Of a stretch of DNA of 7,119 bases, positions 1 through 6,220 are shown in pieces. The position numbers were made by a program, and so were the translations under genes. Origin of the DNA: JBBRLG01 sp038231495 (lineage in GTDB: Bacteria; Planctomycetota; Planctomycetia; Gemmatales; Gemmataceae). The notes below the pieces were generated by a model, which was not told where the DNA came from, searched no databases, and was given only the letters and a program-made list of their open reading frames with translations. Location of the stretch: NCBI GenBank assembly GCA_038231495.1, contig JBBRLG010000395.1:1-7119 (forward strand). Direction: 5' to 3'. Position 1 is the stretch's first letter, and each line of letters begins with the position of its first letter.

Positions 1-443
1 CACTGCGTAAACAGCGCGTGCCAGGCCATGTCGGCGATGAGGCGCACCGGCAACTCGTGGCGGGGATCGGCGCAGGCCGTGGCATCGACGACGAACAACT
101 CGCGACCTTGCAGGTAGGCGCGCAGCCGGTCGAACAGGCGGTCGAAAACGGCAGTGTCCATTGCACGGTTCACGGTTCCCCACCAGACCTCGTTCTTTTC
201 GGCGGGAGCGACGACAAGGTAGCGGTCCTTGGGCGACCGCCCGGTGTGCGCGCCGGTGTAGGCGACGAGCGCGCCGCGGCGGGTGAGGATACCTTCGCCG
301 CGTTCCAGGGCTAACTCGACGAGGCGCGGCGCGACGCAGTTGGCGTGGACCTGCCCGGTGTTGGTGAGGCCGAGGTTTAGGGCCGGCGTGCGCCCGTCGG
401 CGGCGGGCGGCGGCGGCAGGGCAACGTCAACAGGGGTCGTCAA
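1..443 (-). CDS. pckA: ATP-dependent phosphoenolpyruvate carboxykinase, N-terminal part (runs off left edge)
   Basis: This gene encodes the N-terminal 147 residues of PEP carboxykinase (ATP), the cytoplasmic gluconeogenic enzyme that converts oxaloacetate plus ATP to PEP, CO2 and ADP. The rest lies beyond position 1; E. coli PckA is about 540 residues. Seen in the translation: TGAHTGRSPKDRY at about residues 63-75, the family's substrate-binding segment (its Arg corresponds to E. coli Arg65); NEVWWGTVN at 84-92; and FVVDATACADP followed by PVRLIADMAWHALF, matching the family's FVVDAFCGANP...VRFITEVAWQAHF. The start is TTG at 443. An in-frame TGA at 462-464 rules out anything longer, no ATG or GTG lies between, and GGGAG (452-456) sits 8 bases upstream. 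It is transcribed divergently from the TPR membrane gene. The identification is firm; the TTG start is well supported but not proven. Confidence 0.93.
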   Translation of the reverse strand, partial: MTTPVDVALPPPPAADGRTPALNLGLTNTGQVHANCVAPRLVELALERGEGILTRRGALVAYTGAHTGRSPKDRYLVVAPAEKNEVWWGTVNRAMDTAVFDRLFDRLRAYLQGRELFVVDATACADPRHELPVRLIADMAWHALFTQ

Positions 444-487
444 AGGTCCATCTCCCGGTTCTCACTCGGCCAGAGGGGTAAGCGGTC

Positions 488-493
488 ATTATA
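488..493 (-). promoter_or_regulatory. Candidate -10 box for pckA
   Basis: The minus strand reads TATAAT here, a perfect sigma-70 type -10 hexamer in an otherwise GC-rich stretch. It would start transcription near 480 and leave a leader of about 38 nt before the TTG start. No good -35 hexamer is seen at 16-18 bp spacing, so the call rests on the -10 match and its position. Confidence 0.4.
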
Positions 494-585
494 AAGCGCC
501 TGACACGATGGGGCAGGCCACTTGGCGGTTTCGTGCCGCGTGGCCCTTCCGGTTGGTACAATAAATCGATACCGTGCAATTGAAT

Positions 586-633
586 TTGCCGCTGGCGGTT
601 TTGCCAGGAAGAAGGCGAAGCCGCCAGCGGCAA
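586..633 (+). repeat. Inverted repeat (13-bp perfect arms) in the leader of the TPR membrane gene
   Basis: The arms are TTGCCGCTGGCGG (586-598) and its exact reverse complement (621-633), around a 22-nt loop. The right arm ends 25 nt before the ATG at 659. The sequence is a near copy (12 of 13) of the outer arm of the palindrome at 3190-3227, so both probably belong to one dispersed palindromic family. No U-run follows, so it is not a typical terminator. In RNA it could form a stable leader hairpin. Confidence 0.75.
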
Positions 634-658
634 GACAAACCCTCCTCAGGCACCGACC

Positions 659-3187
659 ATGCGCTGGCTGAAAACCGAATACATCCTCAAAGGCGTCTAC
701 CTCGGCCTGGTCCTGTTCGCCGCGCTCCAGGCGGCGGCGACGCCCTACCCCGACAGCTGGTCCGCCTTGCTCTGGGCCAACCTGGCGGGCCTGGCCGGCT
801 TGCTCGTCGCCATGGCCGCGGCGGGGTTCGCCAAGCTGCGCGAAGGCTACGCCGTCAAGGGCCGGCTACCTGCCTTCGTCTTTTTCCTGCTGCTCGAAAG
901 CCCGGTCCTCATCTACGCCGGCATCATTGGCGGCACCCTGGTCGGTGCCCTCGTGTCGCTCCGCGAGGGCATGGGCCAGACGTTGGTGGTCTTGCTCGGC
1001 AGCGGTGCGGTTCTCGGCGTCGCGTTCGGCGCGCTGCGGCAAGTCCGGCAAAAGACCTTGCGGTTGTTGCTGATCCTCGCGCTGTCCGTGGCGGTGGCCG
1101 CACTCTTGCTGACCCTCTTCGGCAACGCGGATTTCTGGCAGGACGAATTCAAACAACTCCGGGATTCCCTGCTCGATCCGAAGGTTGCGCTCGATTCGAC
1201 CGTCTTCGGCGTGCAGCTGTTGCTCGGCATTCCGTTCTTCTACATGCTGACCTTCGCGGGCCAGGAGGAAGAGTCGGAGATCGAGATCGGCGCGATGTGC
1301 GCCACCTTTGCCGTCGCGGTGCCCATGCTGTTCGGCGAACAGGGATCGTTCCACGAGGATGCCGCGTACCGGGCCGTCGGCGCACGCATCCTCGGCTACT
1401 TCGTGCCGCTCATGATCTACTTCTGGTATACGTTGCGCATCCTGCCGGGGCTGCGCGTCCTCAAGCATTCGTTCCGCGGCTTCAGCCACGCGCGCGTCGG
1501 TCGGTTCGGGCGCGCGTTGCAGAGTTTCCGCCGCGCCCTCGAGTTGGACCCGAAGAACCAGATGGCCCGCAACGGCTTCTGGAACGTCCACTGCCAGCTC
1601 GACCTCAACGAGGTTGCCTCCGACCCGCAGATGCTGGCGCTCGTGGACGTGAACCTGAGCATGGAGCGGGCCGGCACGCTCCTCAACAACGGCAAGCCGC
1701 CGCCGGCCCAGTTGCAGGAGGCGCGGCGGTTGCTCGAACTGGTATTGCGCATCAACCCCGGCCTGCGCCCTTGTGCCGACTACTGGGAAAGCGTCGCCCA
1801 CACTCATTGCCACGAGTTCGACGACGCGGAGGCCAAACTGAATACCCTGCTCGACCCCAATCACTATGGGGCGAACAACGTCGCCCGGCAAATGGTGCTG
1901 TTGCCCGGTTGGCAAATGGCGCTGACTACGCTGGCCGAGTTGCGTCGCCGCGTGGGTGAGCCGCAGTTGGCCCAGCCGGGGCGGCGCATGGACGCCATCG
2001 GCGCGGTCGAACGGCAACTCCTGGTCCAGGGCGACGACCCGAACGCCTGGGGTCTGAAGCGTATGCTCTACGCCGACCTGACCGAGGCGGACTACGACGC
2101 CTGGGCCGGTGCCGGCAACGTCGCGTCGCACTTCGACCACTCTTACGTCCAGGAACTCGGCCTGGCGCTTATCAGTGACGACGCCCGCTGGCAGCGCGGC
2201 ACCGAGTTTTTGCGGCTGGCGGCGCGCGGCCTGCCCGCCAACGCTACCGGGTTGTACGTGCAGATCGCCAAGGCTTACCAGCGCAATGGCGACGACGCGG
2301 GGGCGTTGCACTACTTCAACCTCGCCCGCCGGGCCGGCCAGTCGATGGGCGTCAAGAACTTGTCGGAGCCGGAGCAAATTACTTACTTCGCCACGGTCAA
2401 GTTCCTCGGCGAGACCGCGCTGTTTCACGGCAACGTGGACGACGCGATCGAGAATTTCAACCTCTACACGGAGAACGAGCGCAGCGGCCTGGAAACGCTG
2501 CGGACGCTGGCCGACCTTTACGAGAAGAAGGGCGAGGCGGTCAACGCCCTGCGCATCAACGACCACGCGCTGATTTACAACCCGCGCGACCGCGATCTGC
2601 TGGAGCGCAAGGACCGTTACTATTACTCCGTGACGCCGGACCAGGTGCGCTCGAACCTGGAATTGTTCAAGACGGGTTTCGACGTGGACTACTGCGTCCG
2701 CAAGGCGAAAACGATCCTCGACGGCCGCTACGAGGATCCGGAATGGATGAACGTCGCCACGCACCTGACCCAGCTGGCGCGGGTGGTGATGCCGGAGAAC
2801 CTGGCGGCGAAGGTACTCGAAGCGCGAACCTGCCTGCGCACCGGCGACCGGGACCGGTCGCTGGCGCTGTTGGAGGAAGTGCGGGCGGCCAAGGACAAGG
2901 CGGCGAACAGCGGCGAGGAGCAGGAGGCGTGGTACGTCGCCAACCAGTTGCTCGCCGACCTGTATTTGGAGACGAGCCGGGCGGACCAGGCGTTGTTGTG
3001 CCTGACCGACTTCCGCGAAAGCAGCCGCAGCGGCGCGCGAACGCTCTACAAGATGGGCCAGGCGTACGAGCAACTCGGCGACCGGGCCAAGGCGATGAAG
3101 TGCTATGAAAATGTGACCGCGTACGAGGGAAACCCCCTGGTGTACGAGGCCCGCGAGGCGATGTCGCGGATGAAGTCGGCGGTTTGA
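659..3187 (+). CDS. Multi-pass membrane protein with C-terminal TPR repeats
   Basis: This 842-residue protein has two parts. The first ~265 residues hold about eight hydrophobic helices, at roughly 11-29, 36-57, 71-98, 107-127, 134-154, 183-201, 209-226 and 243-263. The rest is soluble and helical with tetratricopeptide (TPR) repeats. The clearest repeats are at about 276-308 (GRFGRALQSFRRALELDP), 530-563, 577-604, 611-642, 718-741, 759-786 and 794-825 (ALYK-like start, AYEQLGDRAKAMKCYENV). TPRs are protein-binding scaffolds, so a membrane-anchored assembly or scaffolding role is inferred; no catalytic motif is visible. The ATG at 659 has no strong Shine-Dalgarno sequence but is placed well ahead of the first helix. 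The frame is open throughout, and the long antisense frame is a codon-bias shadow. The stop is 54 bp before aroF on the same strand, so co-transcription is possible, though a 38-bp palindrome separates them. I do not recognise a named family. Confidence 0.88.
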   Translation: MRWLKTEYILKGVYLGLVLFAALQAAATPYPDSWSALLWANLAGLAGLLVAMAAAGFAKLREGYAVKGRLPAFVFFLLLESPVLIYAGIIGGTLVGALVSLREGMGQTLVVLLGSGAVLGVAFGALRQVRQKTLRLLLILALSVAVAALLLTLFGNADFWQDEFKQLRDSLLDPKVALDSTVFGVQLLLGIPFFYMLTFAGQEEESEIEIGAMCATFAVAVPMLFGEQGSFHEDAAYRAVGARILGYFVPLMIYFWYTLRILPGLRVLKHSFRGFSHARVGRFGRALQSFRRALELDPKNQMARNGFWNVHCQLDLNEVASDPQMLALVDVNLSMERAGTLLNNGKPPPAQLQEARRLLELVLRINPGLRPCADYWESVAHTHCHEFDDAEAKLNTLLDPNHYGANNVARQMVLLPGWQMALTTLAELRRRVGEPQLAQPGRRMDAIGAVERQLLVQGDDPNAWGLKRMLYADLTEADYDAWAGAGNVASHFDHSYVQELGLALISDDARWQRGTEFLRLAARGLPANATGLYVQIAKAYQRNGDDAGALHYFNLARRAGQSMGVKNLSEPEQITYFATVKFLGETALFHGNVDDAIENFNLYTENERSGLETLRTLADLYEKKGEAVNALRINDHALIYNPRDRDLLERKDRYYYSVTPDQVRSNLELFKTGFDVDYCVRKAKTILDGRYEDPEWMNVATHLTQLARVVMPENLAAKVLEARTCLRTGDRDRSLALLEEVRAAKDKAANSGEEQEAWYVANQLLADLYLETSRADQALLCLTDFRESSRSGARTLYKMGQAYEQLGDRAKAMKCYENVTAYEGNPLVYEAREAMSRMKSAV

Positions 3188-3189
3188 AA

Positions 3190-3227
3190 TTGCCGCTTGC
3201 GGCTGAGCGCTCAGCCGCAAGCGGCAA
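3190..3227 (+). repeat. Perfect 38-bp palindrome between the TPR gene and aroF
   Basis: The 19-base half TTGCCGCTTGCGGCTGAGC is followed directly by its exact reverse complement, with no spacer. It begins 2 bp after the TPR stop (3185-3187) and ends 1-2 bp before the aroF Shine-Dalgarno sequence. As RNA it would form a very stable hairpin. It could attenuate or terminate upstream transcription, protect a 3' end, or modulate aroF translation, but no U-run follows. Its outer 13 bases match the inverted repeat at 586-633 with one change, which suggests a REP-like dispersed element. Confidence 0.85.
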
Positions 3228-3241
3228 GAAGGAGTGAGACC

Positions 3242-4246
3242 ATGATTGTCGTCATGAAACACGGTGCGGCCCCGGCCCAGATCGAACGCGTGATCGAGCG
3301 GATCGAGCAGTTGGGGCTGCGCAGCCACGTCATCGAGGGCACCGAACTGACCGTGGTCGCCGCCCTCGGCGAGAAGCGCGACGGGGCCAAACAAGCCCTG
3401 GAAACCATCGAAGGGGTGGATAAAGTGGTCCCGATCCTGGCGCCCTACAAAATGGCCAGCACCGAGGTCAAACGCGAGCCGACCATCGTCGAGGTGCGCG
3501 ACCTGAAAATAGGCGGCGGCCACCTGGGCGTCATCGCCGGGCCGTGTTCGGTCGAGAGCCGCGAACAAATCCTCGAAGTCGCCCACATCGTGCGCGAGGC
3601 CGGCGCGACCGGGTTGCGTGGCGGCGCGTTCAAGCCGCGTACCAGCCCCTACAGCTTTCAGGGGCTAAAGGAAAAGGGTCTGGAGCTGCTTGCCGAGGCG
3701 CGCGACGCGACCGGATTGGCCATCGTCACGGAAATCATGGCGTCCGAACACCTTGAAATGGTGGCCCGCTACGCCGACGTGCTGCAAGTCGGGGCGCGCA
3801 ACATGCAGAACTACCCGCTCCTGGAGGCGGTGGGCGAGTCGGGTCTGCCGGTGTTGTTGAAGCGCGGCCCGGCGGCGACGATGGACGAATTCCTGCTCGC
3901 GGCGGAGTACATCTTGAAGACGGGCAACACGAAGGTGATGCTGTGCGAGCGCGGCATCCGCACGTTCGAGGACCACACGCGCTTCACGCTGCCGCTGGCG
4001 TCGGTGCCGTACTTGCACGAAAAGACGCACTTGCCGGTGGTCGTCGATCCCAGTCACGGCACCGGCAAGGCGAGCCTGGTAACGGCGATGGCCCGTGCCG
4101 CCGTCGCCGCGGGGGCCGACGGGCTGATCGTGGAAATTCATCCGCACCCGGAGAAGGCGTTGAGCGACGGCTTCCAGGCGCTGACGCCGGCGCAGTTCAA
4201 GCAGCTGATGAGCGAGTGTCGGAAGCTGGCGGAGGTGATGGAGTAG
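3242..4246 (+). CDS. aroF: 3-deoxy-7-phosphoheptulonate (DAHP) synthase, type I-beta with N-terminal regulatory domain
   Basis: This cytoplasmic enzyme condenses PEP with erythrose 4-phosphate, the first step of the shikimate pathway. The product is 334 residues. Residues 1-70 form the ferredoxin-like (ACT-like) domain typical of the Thermotoga maritima enzyme, starting MIVVMKHGA; the catalytic barrel follows. Visible motifs are AGPCSVES (99-106), LRGGAFKPRTSPYSFQG (125-141), LQVGARNMQNYPLLE (181-195), LLKRG (205-209), CERGIRTFE (235-243), VVDPSHGTG (267-275) and VEIHPHPEKALSDG (297-310). The predicted metal ligands Cys102, His272, Glu298 and Asp309 fall at the same numbers as in T. maritima, so the protein should be active. 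The ATG at 3242 is preferred because AAGGAG (3229-3234) lies 7 bases upstream and the protein begins like its family. A longer frame from 3197 starts inside the palindrome. In this family the N-terminal domain mediates aromatic amino acid feedback; the effector cannot be read from sequence. Confidence 0.96.
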   Translation: MIVVMKHGAAPAQIERVIERIEQLGLRSHVIEGTELTVVAALGEKRDGAKQALETIEGVDKVVPILAPYKMASTEVKREPTIVEVRDLKIGGGHLGVIAGPCSVESREQILEVAHIVREAGATGLRGGAFKPRTSPYSFQGLKEKGLELLAEARDATGLAIVTEIMASEHLEMVARYADVLQVGARNMQNYPLLEAVGESGLPVLLKRGPAATMDEFLLAAEYILKTGNTKVMLCERGIRTFEDHTRFTLPLASVPYLHEKTHLPVVVDPSHGTGKASLVTAMARAAVAAGADGLIVEIHPHPEKALSDGFQALTPAQFKQLMSECRKLAEVME

Positions 4247-4610
4247 TTCAACGGTTAAGGGCTTTGCCACGGCAGGCCCGCGGCGCGTGCCGGCTACTCG
4301 TACGCAGTGGCGTAACCGCCAGACCAAGATCATTCCCACCGGGGCGACAGACGCGGAAACGAACTTGTTCGTCCTAACTGACTATGCATCAAGGCTTTGA
4401 GAAAGTTCGTGTCCGCACCCCCTGGGTCACCCCCCCAAGTCACCAGGAACGAACTTCAAAGGGGCACTGCCATTCCGGCAGTCGGTCGGTCCGTTTGTGC
4501 GCGCCGGGCATTTCGCTTCACGGACATAGTGTCTAAATTCGACACCGCGGCGATCGGTTACCTCGATTCTACCCTTACCAAGAGGGCGAGGTGCAAACGG
4601 CATGACACCA
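4247..4610. other. Intergenic stretch with small repeats, no convincing gene
   Basis: No frame here has a family motif or a good ribosome site. The stretch contains the motif AACGAACTT twice in direct orientation (4358-4366 and 4448-4456), a short hairpin ACGAAC-TT-GTTCGT at about 4359-4372, and an imperfect inverted pair GAAAGTTCGT (4401-4410) with ACGAACTTC (4449-4457), flanking a C-rich segment. A weak stem GCC-AC-GGCA / TGCCGGC lies 20-50 bp after the aroF stop, but it lacks a U-run, so a terminator is not supported. The stretch separates the core genes from the cassette-like array. Confidence 0.6.
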
Positions 4611-4615
4611 CGCCG

Positions 4616-4703
4616 GCCGACTTCTCCAGCCGCGGCGGCGAGGGAGCCAGGTTGTCTCGATGAACCGTAATGCCGCCGCGGTCAGGTGCAGCGAAGGTTA
4701 GGC
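4616..4703 (-). repeat. attC-like recombination element (distal end of the array)
   Basis: On the minus strand it starts with GCCTAAC (4697-4703), a perfect match to the integron core RYYYAAC, and ends near a degenerate GTCGGC (4616-4621) in place of GTTNGGC. The arms pair perfectly over 10 bp (4630-4639 with 4672-4681, CCGCGGCGGC). The central part on the minus strand, ATTACGGTTCATCGAGAC, matches that of the element at 5210-5307 at 16 of 18 positions. The TAA of the neighbouring 165-residue gene lies inside the GCCTAAC core. The degenerate far end and the lack of a gene beyond it suggest the last element of the array. Confidence 0.6.
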
Positions 4704-5195
4704 GGGCACGTTGCCACCGCCTGTGAGCGACAGAACCCGCCAGACCGCTGCGCGCCACTCATCGTACCCCGCGATGACACCGGCGAGGTACGCGTGATCG
4801 TAGAAATCGAGGTACTCCCACGGCCGTTGGACCCGATACCAGTCGGACTGACCGAGGCCAGCCGGCCGAGGTAACCAGTGCCGGTTGGCCCACCTGGCTA
4901 CGACATCGCCCCAATACCGCCAGGTCGGGAAGTGGTCCACGCCGGCGGTGTCGAGCAGCGAACACCCGGTCGCCTGAATGTCACCCGCCGTTAGCACCAT
5001 GTGTGTGTCCGTCAGGAACGGCCACAGGTGCCCCTCGTACCACTCGTCGCTGTTGTCCTCCGGTAGGTTATCCGGCCACGCGACCCACCGGAGGCCGTGC
5101 CGACGCTCAGCATCTTGCAGGATCGCCGCTGCCTCGGCGGGCGTGCCGTGGAGGGCGGCGCGGACGAACGGAATATTTCGGTCCAGGCGGATCAA
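4698..5195 (-). CDS. Trp-rich hypothetical protein in a cassette-like setting
   Basis: I do not recognise this 165-residue protein. It has 12 tryptophans (about 7%), spread as RWVAW (36-40), DEWYEGHLWPF (50-60), FPTWRYWGDVVARWANRHW (89-107), SDWYRVQRPWEYLDFYDH (117-134) and YDEWRAAVWRV. There is no signal peptide, membrane helix or catalytic motif. The composition suggests a compact soluble domain. The chosen start is TTG at 5195, with GGAGGAA 9-11 bases upstream (5202-5208) right after the GTTAGGC end of the preceding attC-like element. The frame can be extended to a GTG at 5324, but those extra 43 residues (including NQPLQQTGPA) are translated element sequence. The stop TAA lies within GCCTAAC of the next element, the layout of a classical gene cassette. 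That the gene is real is supported by the intact frame, the ribosome site and the flanks. Confidence 0.72.
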   Translation of the reverse strand: MIRLDRNIPFVRAALHGTPAEAAAILQDAERRHGLRWVAWPDNLPEDNSDEWYEGHLWPFLTDTHMVLTAGDIQATGCSLLDTAGVDHFPTWRYWGDVVARWANRHWLPRPAGLGQSDWYRVQRPWEYLDFYDHAYLAGVIAGYDEWRAAVWRVLSLTGGGNVPA

Positions 5196-5209
5196 CCGGG
5201 TCTTCCTCC

Positions 5210-5307
5210 GCCTAACGACTGCGTTCACTTGTCGGGCCGGCTGCAAGGAACGTGATGTCTCGGAAAACCGTAATGCCGGCCCCGTCTGCTGCAACGGCTG
5301 GTTCGGC
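5210..5307 (-). repeat. attC-like recombination element between vapC remnant and Trp-rich gene
   Basis: On the minus strand the ends are GCCGAAC (5301-5307) and GTTAGGC (5210-5216), complementary at 6 of 7 positions and matching integron core sites. The inner arms GGGCCGGC / GCCGGCCC pair perfectly, with a partly paired stretch between core and inner arm and a central part of about 33 nt. The 98-bp length is within the range of known attC sites. One frame through it reads NQPLQQTGPA. The vapC remnant ends 14 bp before it, and the ribosome site of the next gene begins 2 bases after it. Confidence 0.68.
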
Positions 5308-5320
5308 CATTTGGCCTCCG

Positions 5321-5761
5321 TCACGGTCGCGGCAGCTCTTCGACCGTTATGTCCGGGAAGTTGGCCAATTGATTGTCATTTGTCAGAAACACATCGCAGC
5401 CGGACTCGATCGCGGCGGCGAGGTGGAGGGCGTCGGCCAGCCCCTAGCGCTTCGGTTGAGCGGGCGGGATTGCCGGGTATGTGTGACCACCACGGATAGC
5501 ACTGGCCCGGACATGCATCGCAGCAGTCAGGCTCAGCGTCCGCAGGTTCGGCTCGTGGAAGAACCGGAAGAAGTCCGACAGCCGCTGACCGCCGCCTGGA
5601 CCAATGACCGGGACCAAACATTCCGTGCGGGTCAATTCGCCGATCGCGAATCGATGGCCAGCCTTTTCGAGTGCGTCCAGGTGGTCTTTCGCCCGTTTCT
5701 TGTCTGCGGCGTTGCCCTCAACGGCGTAGATGACGATCACGGCGTCCAGGTAGTACAGCAT
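5321..5761 (-). pseudogene. vapC: VapC-type PIN-domain toxin, interrupted by an in-frame TAG
   Basis: PIN-domain VapC toxins are Mg-dependent RNases. The frame from ATG 5761 gives MLYYLDAVIVIYAVEG (Asp6), then GELTRTEC (Glu47), and stops at TAG (5444-5446) after 105 residues. The same frame continues directly after the TAG with GLADALHLAAAIESGCD and VFLTNDNQLANFP to a TGA at 5321-5323. These are the family's C-terminal acidic motifs (DALHLAAA and FLTND), so the stop cuts the four-acid active site in half. The spacing between IR (of ASAIRGGHTY) and DALH is about 11 residues longer than I expect. Removing the 33 bp at 5444-5476, which contains the TAG, would restore normal length and frame, so a small in-frame insertion may have caused the damage. 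The start codon directly abuts the expected stop of the antitoxin gene. An inactive remnant is most likely; sequencing error or stop read-through are alternatives. Confidence 0.82.
5444..5476 (-). other. Putative 33-bp insertion within vapC, carrying the TAG
   Basis: These 33 bases (11 codons, frame preserving) separate HTY from GLADALH in the vapC frame and introduce its TAG. The plus strand includes CGCT-TCGGTTG-AGCG, a short hairpin-forming unit. Removing the segment gives IRGGHTYGLADALH, the spacing I expect for this family. This is inference from family spacing recalled, not from an alignment. Confidence 0.35.
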
Positions 5762-6068
5762 TCACGGCCCCCCCCGGCGAGACCCCGAGGCGAGCGGCGT
5801 CCTGTTCGCGGTCCCGCTCGTCGTCCTCGACCTGGCGCGCTTCTTCTTCGGCTTATAGTTCCGCTGCCGTCCGCCCGTGGAAGCCGCGCAAGCGCTGGTC
5901 AGCGTCGATTTCCTGAATCACTTCCGCCATGCCGCGCCGCGGCCCAACCGGCGCGGCGACACGGATCGTCACTCGCACGGGGCCAGGTGGTAGCTGCGGT
6001 TGGTGACTCAGTCGCAGCTGACCGTTCGAGTCCAGCGTGGCCTCGATTGTCTCTTGGAGAACATTCAT
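5762..6068 (-). pseudogene. Antitoxin partner of the VapC remnant, truncated by an in-frame TAA
   Basis: The ATG at 6068 lies 7 bases after AGGAGG; an ATG two codons upstream is too close to it. It opens MNVLQETIEATLDSNGQLRL, then LPPGPVRVTIRV and RRGMAEVIQEIDADQR, the style of small antitoxins that precede vapC genes. The frame ends at TAA (5853-5855) after 71 residues (TAAEL-stop). It would go on as AEEEARQVEDDERDREQDAA, the charged helical tail typical of a toxin-binding region. Near its end lies a run of eight G (5768-5775, minus strand). With seven, the frame would end TGA at 5762-5764, immediately before the vapC ATG. The CTA-TAA context fits a single C-to-T change of a CAA codon. It was most likely a functional antitoxin gene once; the named family cannot be assigned with certainty. 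Confidence 0.68.
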
Positions 6069-6186
6069 GGCCATTCCTCCTCGGGGTTGGCTTGTCACTT
6101 GTTGTAGACTGCCGCCTCGGCCTTGGTCATGGCTTCTGTCGCGGTCGATGCCCTGCCGATGTGCGTGGAAGCTCCTTACCGACAAA

Positions 6187-6220
6187 ACAAATCAAAGGGG
6201 ACGACAAATCAAAGGGGACG
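6187..6220 (+). repeat. 17-bp perfect tandem duplication
   Basis: The unit ACAAATCAAAGGGGACG occurs twice back to back (6187-6203 and 6204-6220). The second copy runs into the left arm of the hairpin at 6211-6271, so the outer end of that element appears to have been duplicated. Confidence 0.85.

Noticed and set aside
18..314. Plus-strand frame at the left edge
   Set aside because: It is the complement of the firmly identified pckA and has no motif of its own.
557..562. TACAAT as a -10 box for the TPR membrane gene
   Set aside because: No acceptable -35 hexamer is found at 16-18 bp spacing; a single near-consensus hexamer is too weak to list.
3197..3241. Longer start for aroF adding 15 residues
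   Set aside because: The extra codons lie in the palindrome and ribosome site. The family N-terminus begins at the ATG of 3242, which has a proper Shine-Dalgarno sequence, and the metal ligand numbering then matches the T. maritima enzyme exactly.
866..3586. 906-codon open frame antisense to the TPR gene and aroF
   Set aside because: It is a GC-bias shadow of two clearly coding genes. It crosses the palindrome and shows no domain, only His/Gln/Arg-rich low-complexity sequence.
4260..4300. Rho-independent terminator after aroF
   Set aside because: Only a short stem with mismatches can be drawn and no T-run follows.
5196..5324. GTG start at 5324 for the Trp-rich protein
   Set aside because: The added 43 residues are translated attC-like sequence. 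A TTG with GGAGGAA lies right after the element, as expected for a cassette gene.
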